Source: Salegentibacter maritimus (lineage in GTDB: Bacteria; Bacteroidota; Bacteroidia; Flavobacteriales; Flavobacteriaceae). Taken from it: a stretch of DNA of 64,000 nt. The position numbers and the translations under genes were made by a program. Positions 51,413-60,612 of this stretch are shown here, in pieces. Under the pieces are notes generated by a model, which was not told the origin of the DNA, did not search any database, and saw only the letters and a program-made list of their open reading frames with translations. Numbering within the stretch: the stretch's first letter is position 1; every line of letters begins with the position of its first letter. The stretch covers positions 1 to 64,000 of the forward strand of contig NZ_JAEHOK010000012.1 of assembly GCF_016236915.1 (NCBI RefSeq), written 5' to 3'.

Positions 51413-52738
51413 ATGATTAAAAATTTAAAAATGGCTGCCATTGCACTAGCTTGTAGTGCAGCAGGAATTGCCCAGGAGGTAGAATTTACCGAATACAACC
51501 TCGATAACGGATTAGAGGTTATTTTACACCAGGATAACACTGCCCCGGTAGTTACAGTGGGAGTAATGTATCACGTTGGCGCAAAAGATGAAGAAGAAGG
51601 CCGCTCTGGTTTCGCCCATTTTTTCGAACACCTTTTATTTGAAGGCACCAAAAACATTGAACGTGGTAAATGGTTTGATATTGTTGCCGCAAATGGGGGC
51701 AGCAACAATGCAAACACCACACAAGACCGCACGTACTATTATGAAACTTTCCCCTCTAATAACCTTGAACTGGGTTTATGGATGGAATCTGAAAGAATGC
51801 TGCATCCCGTTATCAACGAAATTGGTGTAGAAACCCAAAATGAAGTGGTAAAAGAAGAAAAGCGTTCACGTATTGATAATGCCCCTTACGGAAAAATAAT
51901 ATACTCTACCGGTATTAACAAATATGTGTTTAACAAGCATCCTTACAAAAACTCCATTATTGGTACTATGGAAGATCTGGATGCCGCTGAACTCGAAGAA
52001 TTCAAAGCTTTTTTCGATAAATATTACGGCCCAAATAATGCCACTTTAGTTGTTGCAGGCGATATAAAAATTAATGAAACCAAAAAGATGATCGAAAAGT
52101 ATTTTGCTGAAATCCCCAAAGGGAATGAAGTAGAAAGAGTTTCGATTAAAGAAGAGCCTATTACTGAAACTATTACTGCTACCGAATATGATAGCAATAT
52201 TCAAATTCCGGCAAAGTTATTCGTTTACCGCACCCCTTCCATGAAAGACAGAGACGCCTATGTGCTAGACATGATTTCCTCTATTCTTACCGATGGAAGA
52301 AGCTCTAGAATGTATAAGAAAATGGTAGACGAAGAGAAAACTGCCTTACAGGTTTTAGCCTTCCCAAGATCTCAGGAAGATTATGGAACCTATGTGATGG
52401 GTGCGCTTGCTTTAGGAGAAACTCCGCTAGATACTTTAGCTGCTTCCATGGATGAAGAAATTGATAAACTTCAAAATGAACTCATCTCTGAAAAAGAATA
52501 CCAAAAACTTCAGAACAAATTCGAGAACCGCTTTGTAAACTCCAACAGCAGTATATCGGGTATTGCTTCTTCATTAGCAACTTACAATGTTCTTTATGGA
52601 AACACCGATCTAATTAATGAAGAGATTGAAATCTATAGGGATATTACCAGAGAAGACATCAAAAGAGTAGCCAACCAATACCTTAACGAAAATCAACGTC
52701 TAGAATTAGACTACCTTCCAGAAAGCGAAAAAGAATAA
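51413..52738 (+). CDS. M16 zinc metalloprotease, catalytic partner
   Basis: A 441-residue exported protease with a signal peptide (ending GIAQ) and the inverted zinc motif HxxEH in GFAHFFEHLLFEGTKN near residue 72, with the distal glutamate in NEVVKEEKRSR. It is the active half of a two-subunit M16B pair; the second gene starts 17 bp downstream. The active-site half alone is inactive in many such pairs, so both are probably needed. Located in the periplasm or at the outer membrane. Confidence 0.94.
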   Translation: MIKNLKMAAIALACSAAGIAQEVEFTEYNLDNGLEVILHQDNTAPVVTVGVMYHVGAKDEEEGRSGFAHFFEHLLFEGTKNIERGKWFDIVAANGGSNNANTTQDRTYYYETFPSNNLELGLWMESERMLHPVINEIGVETQNEVVKEEKRSRIDNAPYGKIIYSTGINKYVFNKHPYKNSIIGTMEDLDAAELEEFKAFFDKYYGPNNATLVVAGDIKINETKKMIEKYFAEIPKGNEVERVSIKEEPITETITATEYDSNIQIPAKLFVYRTPSMKDRDAYVLDMISSILTDGRSSRMYKKMVDEEKTALQVLAFPRSQEDYGTYVMGALALGETPLDTLAASMDEEIDKLQNELISEKEYQKLQNKFENRFVNSNSSISGIASSLATYNVLYGNTDLINEEIEIYRDITREDIKRVANQYLNENQRLELDYLPESEKE

Positions 52739-52755
52739 CATAAAAAATAAATAGA

Positions 52756-54816
52756 ATGAAATTTAATATACTCACATTATTTATCGCCTGTTTTTTGACC
52801 ACCACGGCAATAGCACAGGTAGACCGTTCTAAACAACCCGAACCGGGACCGGCACCAAAGATTAATCTAGGGCAACCAGATGAATTTGTATTGCAAAACG
52901 GGCTAAAAGTTTTGGTAGTTGAAAACAATAAACTACCACGTGTTTCTGCATCCCTGATTATAGATAATAAACCTCACGCCGAAGAAAAACCGGCCACCTC
53001 ATCTTTAGTTTCTGCCTTAATGGGCACGGGTACCCAAAACATATCTAAAGACGATTTTAACGAAGAAATAGACTTTTTGGGAGCCAGTATAAGTTTAGGG
53101 GCTGAAAATGCTTCTGCACGTTCACTTTCTAAATTTTTCCCAAGGGTTATGGAGCTTATGGCTGAAGGGGCTTTAAGGCCAAAATTTACCCAGGAAGAGT
53201 TTGAAGCCGAAAAAACCAAACAAATCGAAAGTCTAAAGTCTATCAACAAAGATGTAGGTTCTATCGCCAGCAGGGTTAGTGCAGCCTTAGCTTATGGAGC
53301 TAACCACCCTTACGGTGAATTTGCTACCGTAGAAAATACTGAAAAAGTAAGCCTGGAAGATATCGAAAATTTCTACAACACTTACTTTAAACCCGGTAAC
53401 GCATATCTGGTTGTAGTTGGAGATATAAAAACTTCTGAAGTTAAAAAACTTGCCGAGAAAAATTTTGGAGACTGGGAAGCCGGAACCCCAAATGAACAGG
53501 AATTACCAAAGGTAGCTAATGTAGCCAATACACAAATCAACCTGGTAGATATGCCCAACGCGGTACAAAGCGAACTAAGGCTTCAAAACACCATAGATTT
53601 AAAAATGGCAGATGAAGATTATTTCCCGGTATTGGTGGCAAACCAAATTCTAGGAGGTAGTTTTGGAAGTTACCTAAATATGAACCTTCGGGAAGACAAA
53701 GGCTACACCTATGGTGCAAGAACAAGTACCGGAGCCGATAAATATGCCTCTAGATTTGTTGCACAGGCAAGTGTTAGAAACGCAGTAACCGATAGTGCTA
53801 TTGTAGAATCTTTAAAGGAAATAAAAAGAATTAAGACCGAACCGGTAGACGCTAAAATTTTAGAAAACGCTAAAAGCAAATTTGCAGGAGACTTCGTTTT
53901 AAGACTAGAAAGACCTTCTACTATCGCCAATTATGCACTTAACATTAAAACCAACGATCTTTCAGATGATTTTTATGAAACTTTTTTAGAAAATATAAAT
54001 GCAGTTACCGCCGAAGACATTCAACGTGTAGCCAACAAATATTATCAAACCGACAATATGAGAATTGTTGTGGCAGGCAAAGCTTCAGAAATTGCTGAAA
54101 ATCTTGAAAAAGTTGAATTTAACGGAAAAACAATTCCGGTTAAATACTACAACAAATTTGGCGAAGAAGTTGAAAAACCACAAACTAAAGAAGTTGATGC
54201 ATCGGTAACGGTAGAAAAAATTTATGCAGACTATATTGAAGCAATTGGGGGACGTGATGCTGTGGAAGATGTAGAAAGTGTAGTTATGAAAGCCGAAGCC
54301 AGTGTACAGGGAATGGCTCTAAACCTAAGTCTAAAAAGAACTATGGATGGTAAATTAAACCAGGAAGTTTCTGTTGGCGGTAACGTAATGAGCAAACAGA
54401 TTTTTGATGGTGAAGCTGGATTTGTAATGGCGCAGGGTCAAAAAATCCCTTACAATGAAGATCAAATTAAAACTGCTAAATTAGATGCTAATCCATTTCC
54501 AGAACTAAAGGTTGGAGACGCAACTTTAGAAGGAATTGAAACTGTTGAAGGTAAAGATGCTTACGTTGTTGCACTTAGCGACAACTACAAAGCTTACTAC
54601 AACGTAGAAAGTGGTTTAAAAATGCAAACTGTACAAACGGTATCACAAGCAGGGCAAACCATGACCATTCCTACAGGATATAGCGATTACCAGGAAGTTA
54701 AAGGAGTGAAATTCCCTTTTAAAATGACTCAGGCTGCAGGCCCACAAACATTTGAATTTGATGTTTCCGAAATCCTTGTTAACGAAGGAGTTTCAGCTGA
54801 AGATTTTGAAGAATAG
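52756..54816 (+). CDS. M16 protease-like partner without zinc site, fused to a LolA-like domain
   Basis: A 686-residue exported protein (signal ending AIAQ). Residues about 45-435 are M16-like, but the place of HxxEH reads ATSSLVSALMGTGTQN, so zinc is not bound. The substrate-binding R/Y region NLREDKGYTYGARTS, typical of the non-catalytic subunit, is intact. After a linker, residues about 460-686 (IYADYIEAIGGRDAVEDVESVVMKAEAS onward) resemble the LolA/outer-membrane lipoprotein-sorting beta fold. A clear terminator follows the gene. Confidence 0.88.
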   Translation: MKFNILTLFIACFLTTTAIAQVDRSKQPEPGPAPKINLGQPDEFVLQNGLKVLVVENNKLPRVSASLIIDNKPHAEEKPATSSLVSALMGTGTQNISKDDFNEEIDFLGASISLGAENASARSLSKFFPRVMELMAEGALRPKFTQEEFEAEKTKQIESLKSINKDVGSIASRVSAALAYGANHPYGEFATVENTEKVSLEDIENFYNTYFKPGNAYLVVVGDIKTSEVKKLAEKNFGDWEAGTPNEQELPKVANVANTQINLVDMPNAVQSELRLQNTIDLKMADEDYFPVLVANQILGGSFGSYLNMNLREDKGYTYGARTSTGADKYASRFVAQASVRNAVTDSAIVESLKEIKRIKTEPVDAKILENAKSKFAGDFVLRLERPSTIANYALNIKTNDLSDDFYETFLENINAVTAEDIQRVANKYYQTDNMRIVVAGKASEIAENLEKVEFNGKTIPVKYYNKFGEEVEKPQTKEVDASVTVEKIYADYIEAIGGRDAVEDVESVVMKAEASVQGMALNLSLKRTMDGKLNQEVSVGGNVMSKQIFDGEAGFVMAQGQKIPYNEDQIKTAKLDANPFPELKVGDATLEGIETVEGKDAYVVALSDNYKAYYNVESGLKMQTVQTVSQAGQTMTIPTGYSDYQEVKGVKFPFKMTQAAGPQTFEFDVSEILVNEGVSAEDFEE

Positions 54817-54838
54817 TGATTTTTGTTAATGTTAGAGG

Positions 54839-54870
54839 GAACCGGCCAGCGATGGTCGGTTCTTTTTTTT
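54839..54870 (+). terminator. Terminator of the M16 operon
   Basis: The arms GAACCGGCC (54839-54847) and GGTCGGTTC (54854-54862) pair with one G-U and are followed by eight T residues. Because this hairpin lies inside a longer reading frame that opens at 54823, it shows that the next gene starts later, at 54886. Confidence 0.9.
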
Positions 54871-54885
54871 CTAAAACTATATTTC

Positions 54886-55281
54886 ATGAGATTTGAAACC
54901 GAAAAACATCTTTTACCGCCTTATTTTAAGATTATCTCTTTTGCAATTACTGCCCTGGCATTAATTTCTGCGATAATAAGCTTTAATGAAAAACTGAACC
55001 TGGACCCAAATATTTTCCTGCCACTTGGGAAATACTTATTCTTGTTAGCGCTCGTATTTTTTTCATTCTCGAGAGAAAAAAATGAAGAAAAAATTTTTAA
55101 TCAACTTAGGTTAAAATGTCTAATTTCAGCAATAATTTTCGCTAATATCTTCTTCCTTTTTAATACTTTTATGGAGTTACCCGAATCGGTTGAGCATCGT
55201 GAATTTATGTCTGCCTTCGAAGTTTTATTGATCTTTCATATCTACTATCTGGTTTCCTTTTATTATTATAAAAACAAATAA
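54886..55281 (+). CDS. Four-helix membrane protein, unknown
   Basis: A predicted 131-residue membrane protein with four hydrophobic helices (ISFAITALALISAIISF, YLFLLALVFFSF, CLISAIIFANIFFLF, VLLIFHIYYLVSFYYY). No family recognised. The ATG at 54886 is preferred to an upstream start at 54823, because the M16 terminator lies between them. It is convergent with the EamA gene. Confidence 0.6.
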   Translation: MRFETEKHLLPPYFKIISFAITALALISAIISFNEKLNLDPNIFLPLGKYLFLLALVFFSFSREKNEEKIFNQLRLKCLISAIIFANIFFLFNTFMELPESVEHREFMSAFEVLLIFHIYYLVSFYYYKNK

Positions 55282-55305
55282 ACCAAACGACATTAAAAAT
55301 TTAAA

Positions 55306-56211
55306 TTAAGTTGCCTGTTTTCTAAACTTAGAGAACACTTTTTTAGATCGGTTTACAATAAACACTCCTATCAAGATTACAAAAGCTGAAAATAATTGCC
55401 AGACACTAAAAACTTCGCCGTCTAAAATCCCCCAACCTAAAGCAACCACTGGTATCGTATAAGTAACGGAAGTGGTGAATACCGGATCTGATATTTGCAC
55501 CAGTTTATTAAAAATTATCATAGCGACCCCAGTTCCAATCACCCCCAAAACAGCAACATAACCTATAGATTGCTGTAAAACATCATTAGATAGCTCACGT
55601 TCAAAGAATCCAGAATAATATAAAATTAACAAACCAGGCAATAGTAAAACGCCAAAACTTCCCGCTGCGATTGCCAGCGGACTAATATCACTCATATGGG
55701 TCTTCAAAATATTAACATTCATAGCATAGCAAGATGCTGCCACAATAACCAAAAGTGAATAAAGGTAATTTTGGTCTGGGTTGATACTGGCACCACTTAA
55801 AATTAAGCCTGCCGTACCTAGAAGCCCCACTACAACTCCTAAAATTTTATTCTGATTGAATGCTGCCTTAAAAAATAAAGCCCCAAAAATAAGTGTCATT
55901 AAAGGAGTGGCCGCATTTAAAATTGAAGCAATAGCACTATCTATTTCGGTCTCTGCAAAAGAAAAGAGATAAACCGGAAAGAAATTTCCCAGTATACCCG
56001 ATATCAGCACCCATTTCCACTGTCTTTTTCTAATGTTTAGCATTGATTTAAACCCAATAAGCAAAAGAAAAACCGCCGCAAAAATTATTCTAAAAGAACC
56101 TACTTCCAGGGCCGATAAACCAACAAGTCCCTTTTTAATAAGAATAAAGGAACTTCCCCAAACAAGAGAAAGTATAACCAGGTAAATCCATTTCAATTTT
56201 TCCAAAGGCAT
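55306..56211 (-). CDS. EamA-family (DMT) transporter
   Basis: A 301-residue inner-membrane protein with ten helices in two EamA repeats. The first repeat starts YLVILSLVWGSSFILIKKGL and includes EVGSFRIIFAAVFLLLIG. The second includes AIAAGSFGVLLLPGLL and the end SYTIPVVALGWGILDGEVFSVWQLFSAFVILIGVFIVN. Such carriers export amino acids, nucleosides or other metabolites; the substrate is not indicated. Monocistronic. Confidence 0.92.
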   Translation of the reverse strand: MPLEKLKWIYLVILSLVWGSSFILIKKGLVGLSALEVGSFRIIFAAVFLLLIGFKSMLNIRKRQWKWVLISGILGNFFPVYLFSFAETEIDSAIASILNAATPLMTLIFGALFFKAAFNQNKILGVVVGLLGTAGLILSGASINPDQNYLYSLLVIVAASCYAMNVNILKTHMSDISPLAIAAGSFGVLLLPGLLILYYSGFFERELSNDVLQQSIGYVAVLGVIGTGVAMIIFNKLVQISDPVFTTSVTYTIPVVALGWGILDGEVFSVWQLFSAFVILIGVFIVNRSKKVFSKFRKQAT

Positions 56212-56435
56212 ATTTCCAAATTTTTAAAGCTGCAAAAATCGGTATTACTTTAGAGCTAAAAAGAAATTCAACAACTAATTTTAAAATGATTTTAATGCAA
56301 AACCCGGCACAAAATTATATGCAGTTTTCTACATCCCTAGTACAATCTTTTATAGCAATTTAGCTAAATTAGGAAACAAACGGATTTTTAAAGAAGTACA
56401 AGAAGCTAAAACCAAAAAAAGCTCTTCGGAAAGAA

Positions 56436-57017
56436 TTAATTAGAATTTGAAGTTAAATTTTCCCAACTGAAAGTTTCAATGATATGTTTCATATCTTTTT
56501 TTAAGTAATCTGCAGCGGGAATAATAGAATCGTAATTGGGTTTAGCCCTAAAGTAAGCCGAAGCGGTTACAAAATGATTTACACTATCGGTAAGATAAAA
56601 TTGAGCCTGGGAAGCCGCATCTCCAGAAACCTCATAAAACATCCCATAAACATCCCGAAGCTTATTTGTATAAACATCTCCTTCAATAGCATCGGCTTTG
56701 ATAGTATGCTGCAAAGGAAGTTTCTGAGCATCTGCTAACAAAGAATCCAGATTATTATTTATTCGCTGATAAGTTATAAATATAGTACCGTTAAGCTCTT
56801 TATACTCCAGGTCTATCCAACAAGGAATATTGTTTCGGGAGTCTTTGATTTTCACCAGGGTATTAATTTCAAAATTATAGGGACAGTTAAGTTGTGCAGC
56901 CCCGTATTTTGCCTCGGGATAATTTAGCGATAAAAAGGCACGAGGTTTTGGTGTTGTTGCATCTTCACCGCAAGCGGCAAACAACAAAAGCAACAAGAAA
57001 AACCCACAATATTTCAT
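56436..57017 (-). CDS. gldD: Gliding motility lipoprotein GldD
   Basis: GldD is required for gliding motility and type IX secretion in Flavobacterium, probably as a periplasm-facing lipoprotein. The 193-residue protein has a signal ending LLLFAAC and the GldD segments RAFLSLNYPEAKYGAAQLNCPYNFEIN, CWIDLEYKELNGTIFITYQRI and DVYGMFYEVSGDAASQAQFYLTDS. It lies 13 bp after gldE in the conserved mutY-ssb-gldE-gldD order. Other gld genes are not in the window. Confidence 0.93.
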   Translation of the reverse strand: MKYCGFFLLLLLFAACGEDATTPKPRAFLSLNYPEAKYGAAQLNCPYNFEINTLVKIKDSRNNIPCWIDLEYKELNGTIFITYQRINNNLDSLLADAQKLPLQHTIKADAIEGDVYTNKLRDVYGMFYEVSGDAASQAQFYLTDSVNHFVTASAYFRAKPNYDSIIPAADYLKKDMKHIIETFSWENLTSNSN

Positions 57018-57030
57018 AGCCTCAAATATT

Positions 57031-58359
57031 TTAAACTTCTACCGGTGAGATATTTACTTTTATTTGTTTTAGCCGTTTGTTATCCAAAACCTCTACTGTA
57101 AAACTATAGTTCAAAAAGTAGATAACATCATTCTTTTTCGGAAAACCTCCTGAAGTCTCCAATAAAAAACCGGCAAGGGTATCTGCTTCCCCCTTCCTCT
57201 CTTCAAAAGCCACCGGATCCTCAATTTTCACAATGCGGTAAAAATCCTTTAACGGGGTTTTCCCTTCAAAAACATAGGTGTTTTCATCTAATTTAGAGTA
57301 CACCAGGTCTTCATCATCAAATTCATCGCTAATATCACCAACAATTTCTTCAATAATATCTTCCAGGGAAATCAAGCCACTGGTCCCACCATACTCGTCT
57401 ACTACAATTGCCAGGTGATTCTTTTTAGTTTTAAAATCGTTAAGTAAATCATCTAACTTTTTATTCTCGGGAACAAAATAAGGCTCCCGTAACAAGCCTG
57501 TCCACTCAAAGTCCTTTTTATCGATAAATGGCAATAAATCTTTAACATATAAAATACCTATTACATTATCTATATTTTCCCGGTAAACCGGAATTCTAGA
57601 ATACCCCCTATCTATAATTTCAGGAATAATTTCTTTATAAGCCTGACTCTCATTTAAGGCAAAGATGTCCATTCTTGGGCGCATTACCTGCTTGGTATCT
57701 GTATTTCCAAACGAAACAATGCCTTGTAATATTTTTTGCTCTTCCTGGGTGGTATCTTCTTCACTAGTAAGTTCTAAAGCCTGTGATAAATGGTCTACAC
57801 TTATAAAAGCACGCTGCTTCCCAAGACGGTTGTGCATAAAAATTGTAACTGCTCTCATTGGGCTACTAAGAGGCGTAAAGATGGTGTCAAGAAAGTTTAA
57901 GGGACGTGCCATAAAATTGGAAAACGCCACGTTATTACGACTTGCATATACCTTCGGTAAAATCTCACCAAATAAAAGAATGATGAAGGTAACTACCCCA
58001 ACCTCAATAAGAAACTTAAAGTTAATACCGTAAAATACAGTATTCATCCCACCAAAAATTTCATCGGCAATATTATCAAATAGCAGTACCACCGCTATGT
58101 TAATAAAATTATTGGCCACCAGGATAGTAGCCAACAGCTTCTTGGGTTTATCTAATAAGTTTACCACAAGTTGCTGGGTTTTACTTCGCTTGCCGTCTTC
58201 GGTTATTACATCGGCAGGAGTTAGCGAAAAGAAAGCCACCTCTGCCCCAGAAATCAAGGCTGAACAAAGTAAAAGCAGCAATAGCACCAAATAGCCTATT
58301 AGCTGCGTAAAATCAAAAGCGGCCCATAACAAAATCAAACTGGGAGGTTCTGAATCCAA
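57031..58359 (-). CDS. gldE: Gliding motility-associated protein GldE (CNNM/CorC-like)
   Basis: A 442-residue membrane protein with an N-terminal DUF21/CNNM domain (about four helices, residues 15-190), a CBS pair (about 205-330; VMRPRMDIFALNESQ and FKTKKNHLAIVVDEYGGTSGLISLEDIIEEIVGDISDEFDDE), and a C-terminal CorC/HlyC domain. The family includes Mg2+ exporters. GldE is paired with GldD, whose overexpression depends on it in F. johnsoniae. It is 13 bp upstream of gldD and 21 bp after ssb. Confidence 0.93.
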   Translation of the reverse strand: MDSEPPSLILLWAAFDFTQLIGYLVLLLLLLCSALISGAEVAFFSLTPADVITEDGKRSKTQQLVVNLLDKPKKLLATILVANNFINIAVVLLFDNIADEIFGGMNTVFYGINFKFLIEVGVVTFIILLFGEILPKVYASRNNVAFSNFMARPLNFLDTIFTPLSSPMRAVTIFMHNRLGKQRAFISVDHLSQALELTSEEDTTQEEQKILQGIVSFGNTDTKQVMRPRMDIFALNESQAYKEIIPEIIDRGYSRIPVYRENIDNVIGILYVKDLLPFIDKKDFEWTGLLREPYFVPENKKLDDLLNDFKTKKNHLAIVVDEYGGTSGLISLEDIIEEIVGDISDEFDDEDLVYSKLDENTYVFEGKTPLKDFYRIVKIEDPVAFEERKGEADTLAGFLLETSGGFPKKNDVIYFLNYSFTVEVLDNKRLKQIKVNISPVEV

Positions 58360-58380
58360 ATGATGAGGTTTTAATTAAAC

Positions 58381-58851
58381 TTAGAAAGGCAAATCGTCTT
58401 CCTCTTCTTCCTTTGCCATAGATTGACCGGCAAAATTATCATTTTTAGGCGTGTTTTGTTGGTTTTGAGAAGGAGAATTTTGTTGTTGCATATTTCCGCC
58501 ACCTTCGCTCTCTCCTTTTGGCGTTAAAAAGGTAAAATCTGTACATTGTATCTCTGTAGTATAACGATCATTTCCCTGGTCGTCCTGCCACTTTCGGGTT
58601 TTAATTCTACCCTCAATATATACCTTATCGCCTTTTTTAAGATATTTCTCGCAAATTTCTGCAGCCTTATTACGCACTACAATATTATGCCACTCGGTAT
58701 TGGTAACACGTTCGTTGGTGGTGCGGTTAGTATAGGTTTCGTTGGTAGCCAACGGAAATCTGCCTATTGCGCCACCCCCTTCAAAATAATGCATTTTCAC
58801 GTCGTCTCCCGTATGCCCTATTAGCATTACTTTGTTTAATGTACCTGTCAT
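58381..58851 (-). CDS. ssb: Single-stranded DNA-binding protein
   Basis: A 156-residue SSB with an OB fold (residues 1-105; LNKVMLIGHTGDDVKMHYFE; TEWHNIVVRNKAAEICEKYLKKGDKVYIEGRIKTRKW), a Gln/Asn-rich linker (110-140), and the acidic C-terminal tip EEEEDDLPF that recruits partner proteins. Typical of the family. It lies between mutY and gldE in the Bacteroidota order. The same tip occurs on the DUF3127 protein at 30.5 kb. Confidence 0.98.
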   Translation of the reverse strand: MTGTLNKVMLIGHTGDDVKMHYFEGGGAIGRFPLATNETYTNRTTNERVTNTEWHNIVVRNKAAEICEKYLKKGDKVYIEGRIKTRKWQDDQGNDRYTTEIQCTDFTFLTPKGESEGGGNMQQQNSPSQNQQNTPKNDNFAGQSMAKEEEEDDLPF

Positions 58852-58955
58852 CTCAATTAATTATTTTTAGCCAAAAACGGCTCTTTAATTTACACCCTAA
58901 AATACTGAAAAATTTATTGCTAATTAAAGCCAAACTCCATAAAACTTTAAACAAA

Positions 58956-60011
58956 TTATATAGAATAGGTCTCCAGCCCGGTTTCTTCAATGAAATTAGC
59001 AATTAAAACCGGAACGGGATAATTCTTAACCTGCTTTACAGGAATTCCCTCTCCACCTACTCTCTCAGCTTTCACCCACCAAAAATGCGTATAAATATGT
59101 TGATGTGAAAGCTTATGCACCACGGGTTTTTTATTATGCAATTGCAAAGACATCTTTTGTTCTCCCAAAATCTCCTTTAAATTTTCTTCGGAAAGGAAAG
59201 CCTTATCGCTTACCGGCTTCTCAGTTTCAATTAATGGAAACTCGTATAAACCGTTCCAAATTCCTTTCCCGGTTCTTTGCTGAAGCAAAGTTTTATTTTC
59301 TTCAGAATACACTACTAAATAATTAAAGTAGCGTTTTTTAATTTTGGTTTTCTTCAACTTAACCGGCAAGTCTTCAATTTTATCCTTTTTCAAGGCCAGA
59401 CAAGCCGAATTTAAAGGACAAGTCTCACAAAGCGGATTTTGCGGTTTGCATTGTAATGCACCAAATTCCATGATGGCCTGGTTAAAAGTAGCAGGGTCTT
59501 CTTTATCCAGAAGTTCTTCAGCCAAAGCCCTGAACTCTTTAATACCTGATGTAGAATTTATAGGTGTATCTACATCAAAAAAGCGAGATAAAACCCTGTA
59601 AACATTTCCATCTACTACCGCTACAGGTTCATTATAGCTAATAGAAGCAACCGCAGCCGCAGTATAATCTCCAACCCCTTTTAACTTTTTAAGTTCTTTA
59701 TAAGAGCCCGGAAAAACACCATTTAGTTCATCGGCTACATATTTAGCACTTTCATGTAGATTTCTTGCGCGCGAATAATAGCCCAAACCCTGCCATAATT
59801 TTAACACCTGCTCCTGCTTTGCTTTAGCTAGATCAAAAACACTTGGAAAAGCATTTACAAAACGTAAATAATAGGGCAAACCTTGCGCTATTCTGGTTTG
59901 TTGAAGCATAATTTCACTTAACCAAATACGATAAGGATCGCTGGTTTTGCGCCAGGGCAGTTCGCGTTTATTCCTCAAATACCAATTAATCAAGACTTTA
60001 GAAAAAACCAT
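58956..60011 (-). CDS. mutY: A/G-specific adenine glycosylase MutY
   Basis: MutY removes adenine paired with 8-oxoguanine. The 351-residue protein has the catalytic region PWRKTSDPYRIWLSEIMLQQTRI, the helix-hairpin-helix LKGVGDYTAAAVASI with its Asp, and the [4Fe-4S] cluster cysteines (CKPQNPLCETCPLNSAC). A C-terminal NUDIX-like domain for 8-oxoG recognition is also present. The frame also opens at a TTG two codons upstream (60017), but the ATG at 60011 is preferred. It starts the mutY-ssb-gldE-gldD order. Confidence 0.96.
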   Translation of the reverse strand: MVFSKVLINWYLRNKRELPWRKTSDPYRIWLSEIMLQQTRIAQGLPYYLRFVNAFPSVFDLAKAKQEQVLKLWQGLGYYSRARNLHESAKYVADELNGVFPGSYKELKKLKGVGDYTAAAVASISYNEPVAVVDGNVYRVLSRFFDVDTPINSTSGIKEFRALAEELLDKEDPATFNQAIMEFGALQCKPQNPLCETCPLNSACLALKKDKIEDLPVKLKKTKIKKRYFNYLVVYSEENKTLLQQRTGKGIWNGLYEFPLIETEKPVSDKAFLSEENLKEILGEQKMSLQLHNKKPVVHKLSHQHIYTHFWWVKAERVGGEGIPVKQVKNYPVPVLIANFIEETGLETYSI

Positions 60012-60072
60012 ATACAAAATAGACTTGATGCAATATTAAAAGTTTATTCCGTTATTATTTAATGAATTAGGC

Positions 60073-60104
60073 TTGAAATATTGCAGATTTAATTCTTATA
60101 TTTG
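60073..60104 (+). promoter_or_regulatory. Promoter of the HU gene
   Basis: TTG (60073-60075) and TATATTTG (60097-60104) are separated by 21 bp, matching the Bacteroidota promoter. The HU ATG lies about 52 bp downstream. Confidence 0.65.
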
Positions 60105-60155
60105 CGCCCTTGAAAAATATAGAAATCCCAATTTATAATATTAAATAGTACGAAA

Positions 60156-60446
60156 ATGACGAAAGCAGATATTGTAGCAAACATTTCAGAAAAATTAGGA
60201 ATGGAAAAAGGTGATGTCCAGGCTACTATTGAAACCTTCATGGATGAGGTTAAAACTTCATTAGAAAGTGGAGATAACGTATATTTAAGAGGATTTGGAA
60301 GCTTTGTTGTAAAAACAAGAGCCGAAAAAACCGGAAGAAATATCTCTAAGAACACAACAATTAAAATTCCCGCACACAACATTCCGGCCTTTAAACCGGC
60401 TAAAATTTTTGTAGAAGGAGTAAAAACTAACGTAGAAGTTAAGTAA
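60156..60446 (+). CDS. HU-family nucleoid DNA-binding protein
   Basis: A 96-residue HU/IHF-type protein that bends and compacts DNA. The signature GFGSFVVKTRAEKTGRNISKN and the dimer core (KADIVANISEKLGMEKGDVQATIETFMDEV) are clear, and the DNA-contact Pro lies in KIPAHNIPAFKPAK. Length is slightly above the 90-residue standard. It is 57 bp upstream of the COX24-like gene and may share a transcript with it. Confidence 0.97.
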   Translation: MTKADIVANISEKLGMEKGDVQATIETFMDEVKTSLESGDNVYLRGFGSFVVKTRAEKTGRNISKNTTIKIPAHNIPAFKPAKIFVEGVKTNVEVK

Positions 60447-60503
60447 ATTGAAACTCTAAAATAGTTTCGCTATAAAATAATTTATTAATTAAAAAGGAAC
60501 ACT

Positions 60504-60593
60504 ATGCCAAGTGGTAAAAAAAGAAAAAGACATAAGGTAGCTACGCACAAGCGTAAAAAAAGAAACAGAGCTAACCGCCACAAGAAAAAGTAG
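60504..60593 (+). CDS. COX24/AURKAIP1 (mS38/bS22-like) small basic protein
   Basis: A 29-residue protein, too short for a 60-codon ORF cut-off. It begins MPSGKKRKRHKVATHKRKKR and is about two-thirds Lys, Arg and His. This matches the short AURKAIP1/COX24-domain proteins of Bacteroidota, relatives of the mitochondrial small-subunit protein mS38 and mycobacterial bS22. A ribosomal role is likely by family. The stop codon is inside a terminator hairpin. It lies between HU and RNase G/E. Confidence 0.85.
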   Translation: MPSGKKRKRHKVATHKRKKRNRANRHKKK

Positions 60594-60612
60594 TTTTCAT
60601 ACTACTTTTTTT
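60585..60612 (+). terminator. Terminator overlapping the COX24-like stop codon
   Basis: The arms AAAAAGTAGT (60585-60594) and ACTACTTTTT (60601-60610) are perfect with loop TTTCAT, followed by more T residues. The first arm includes the last Lys codons and the TAG stop. Confidence 0.85.

Noticed and set aside
54823-54885. Upstream extension of the four-helix membrane protein
   Set aside because: The M16 operon terminator lies inside it.
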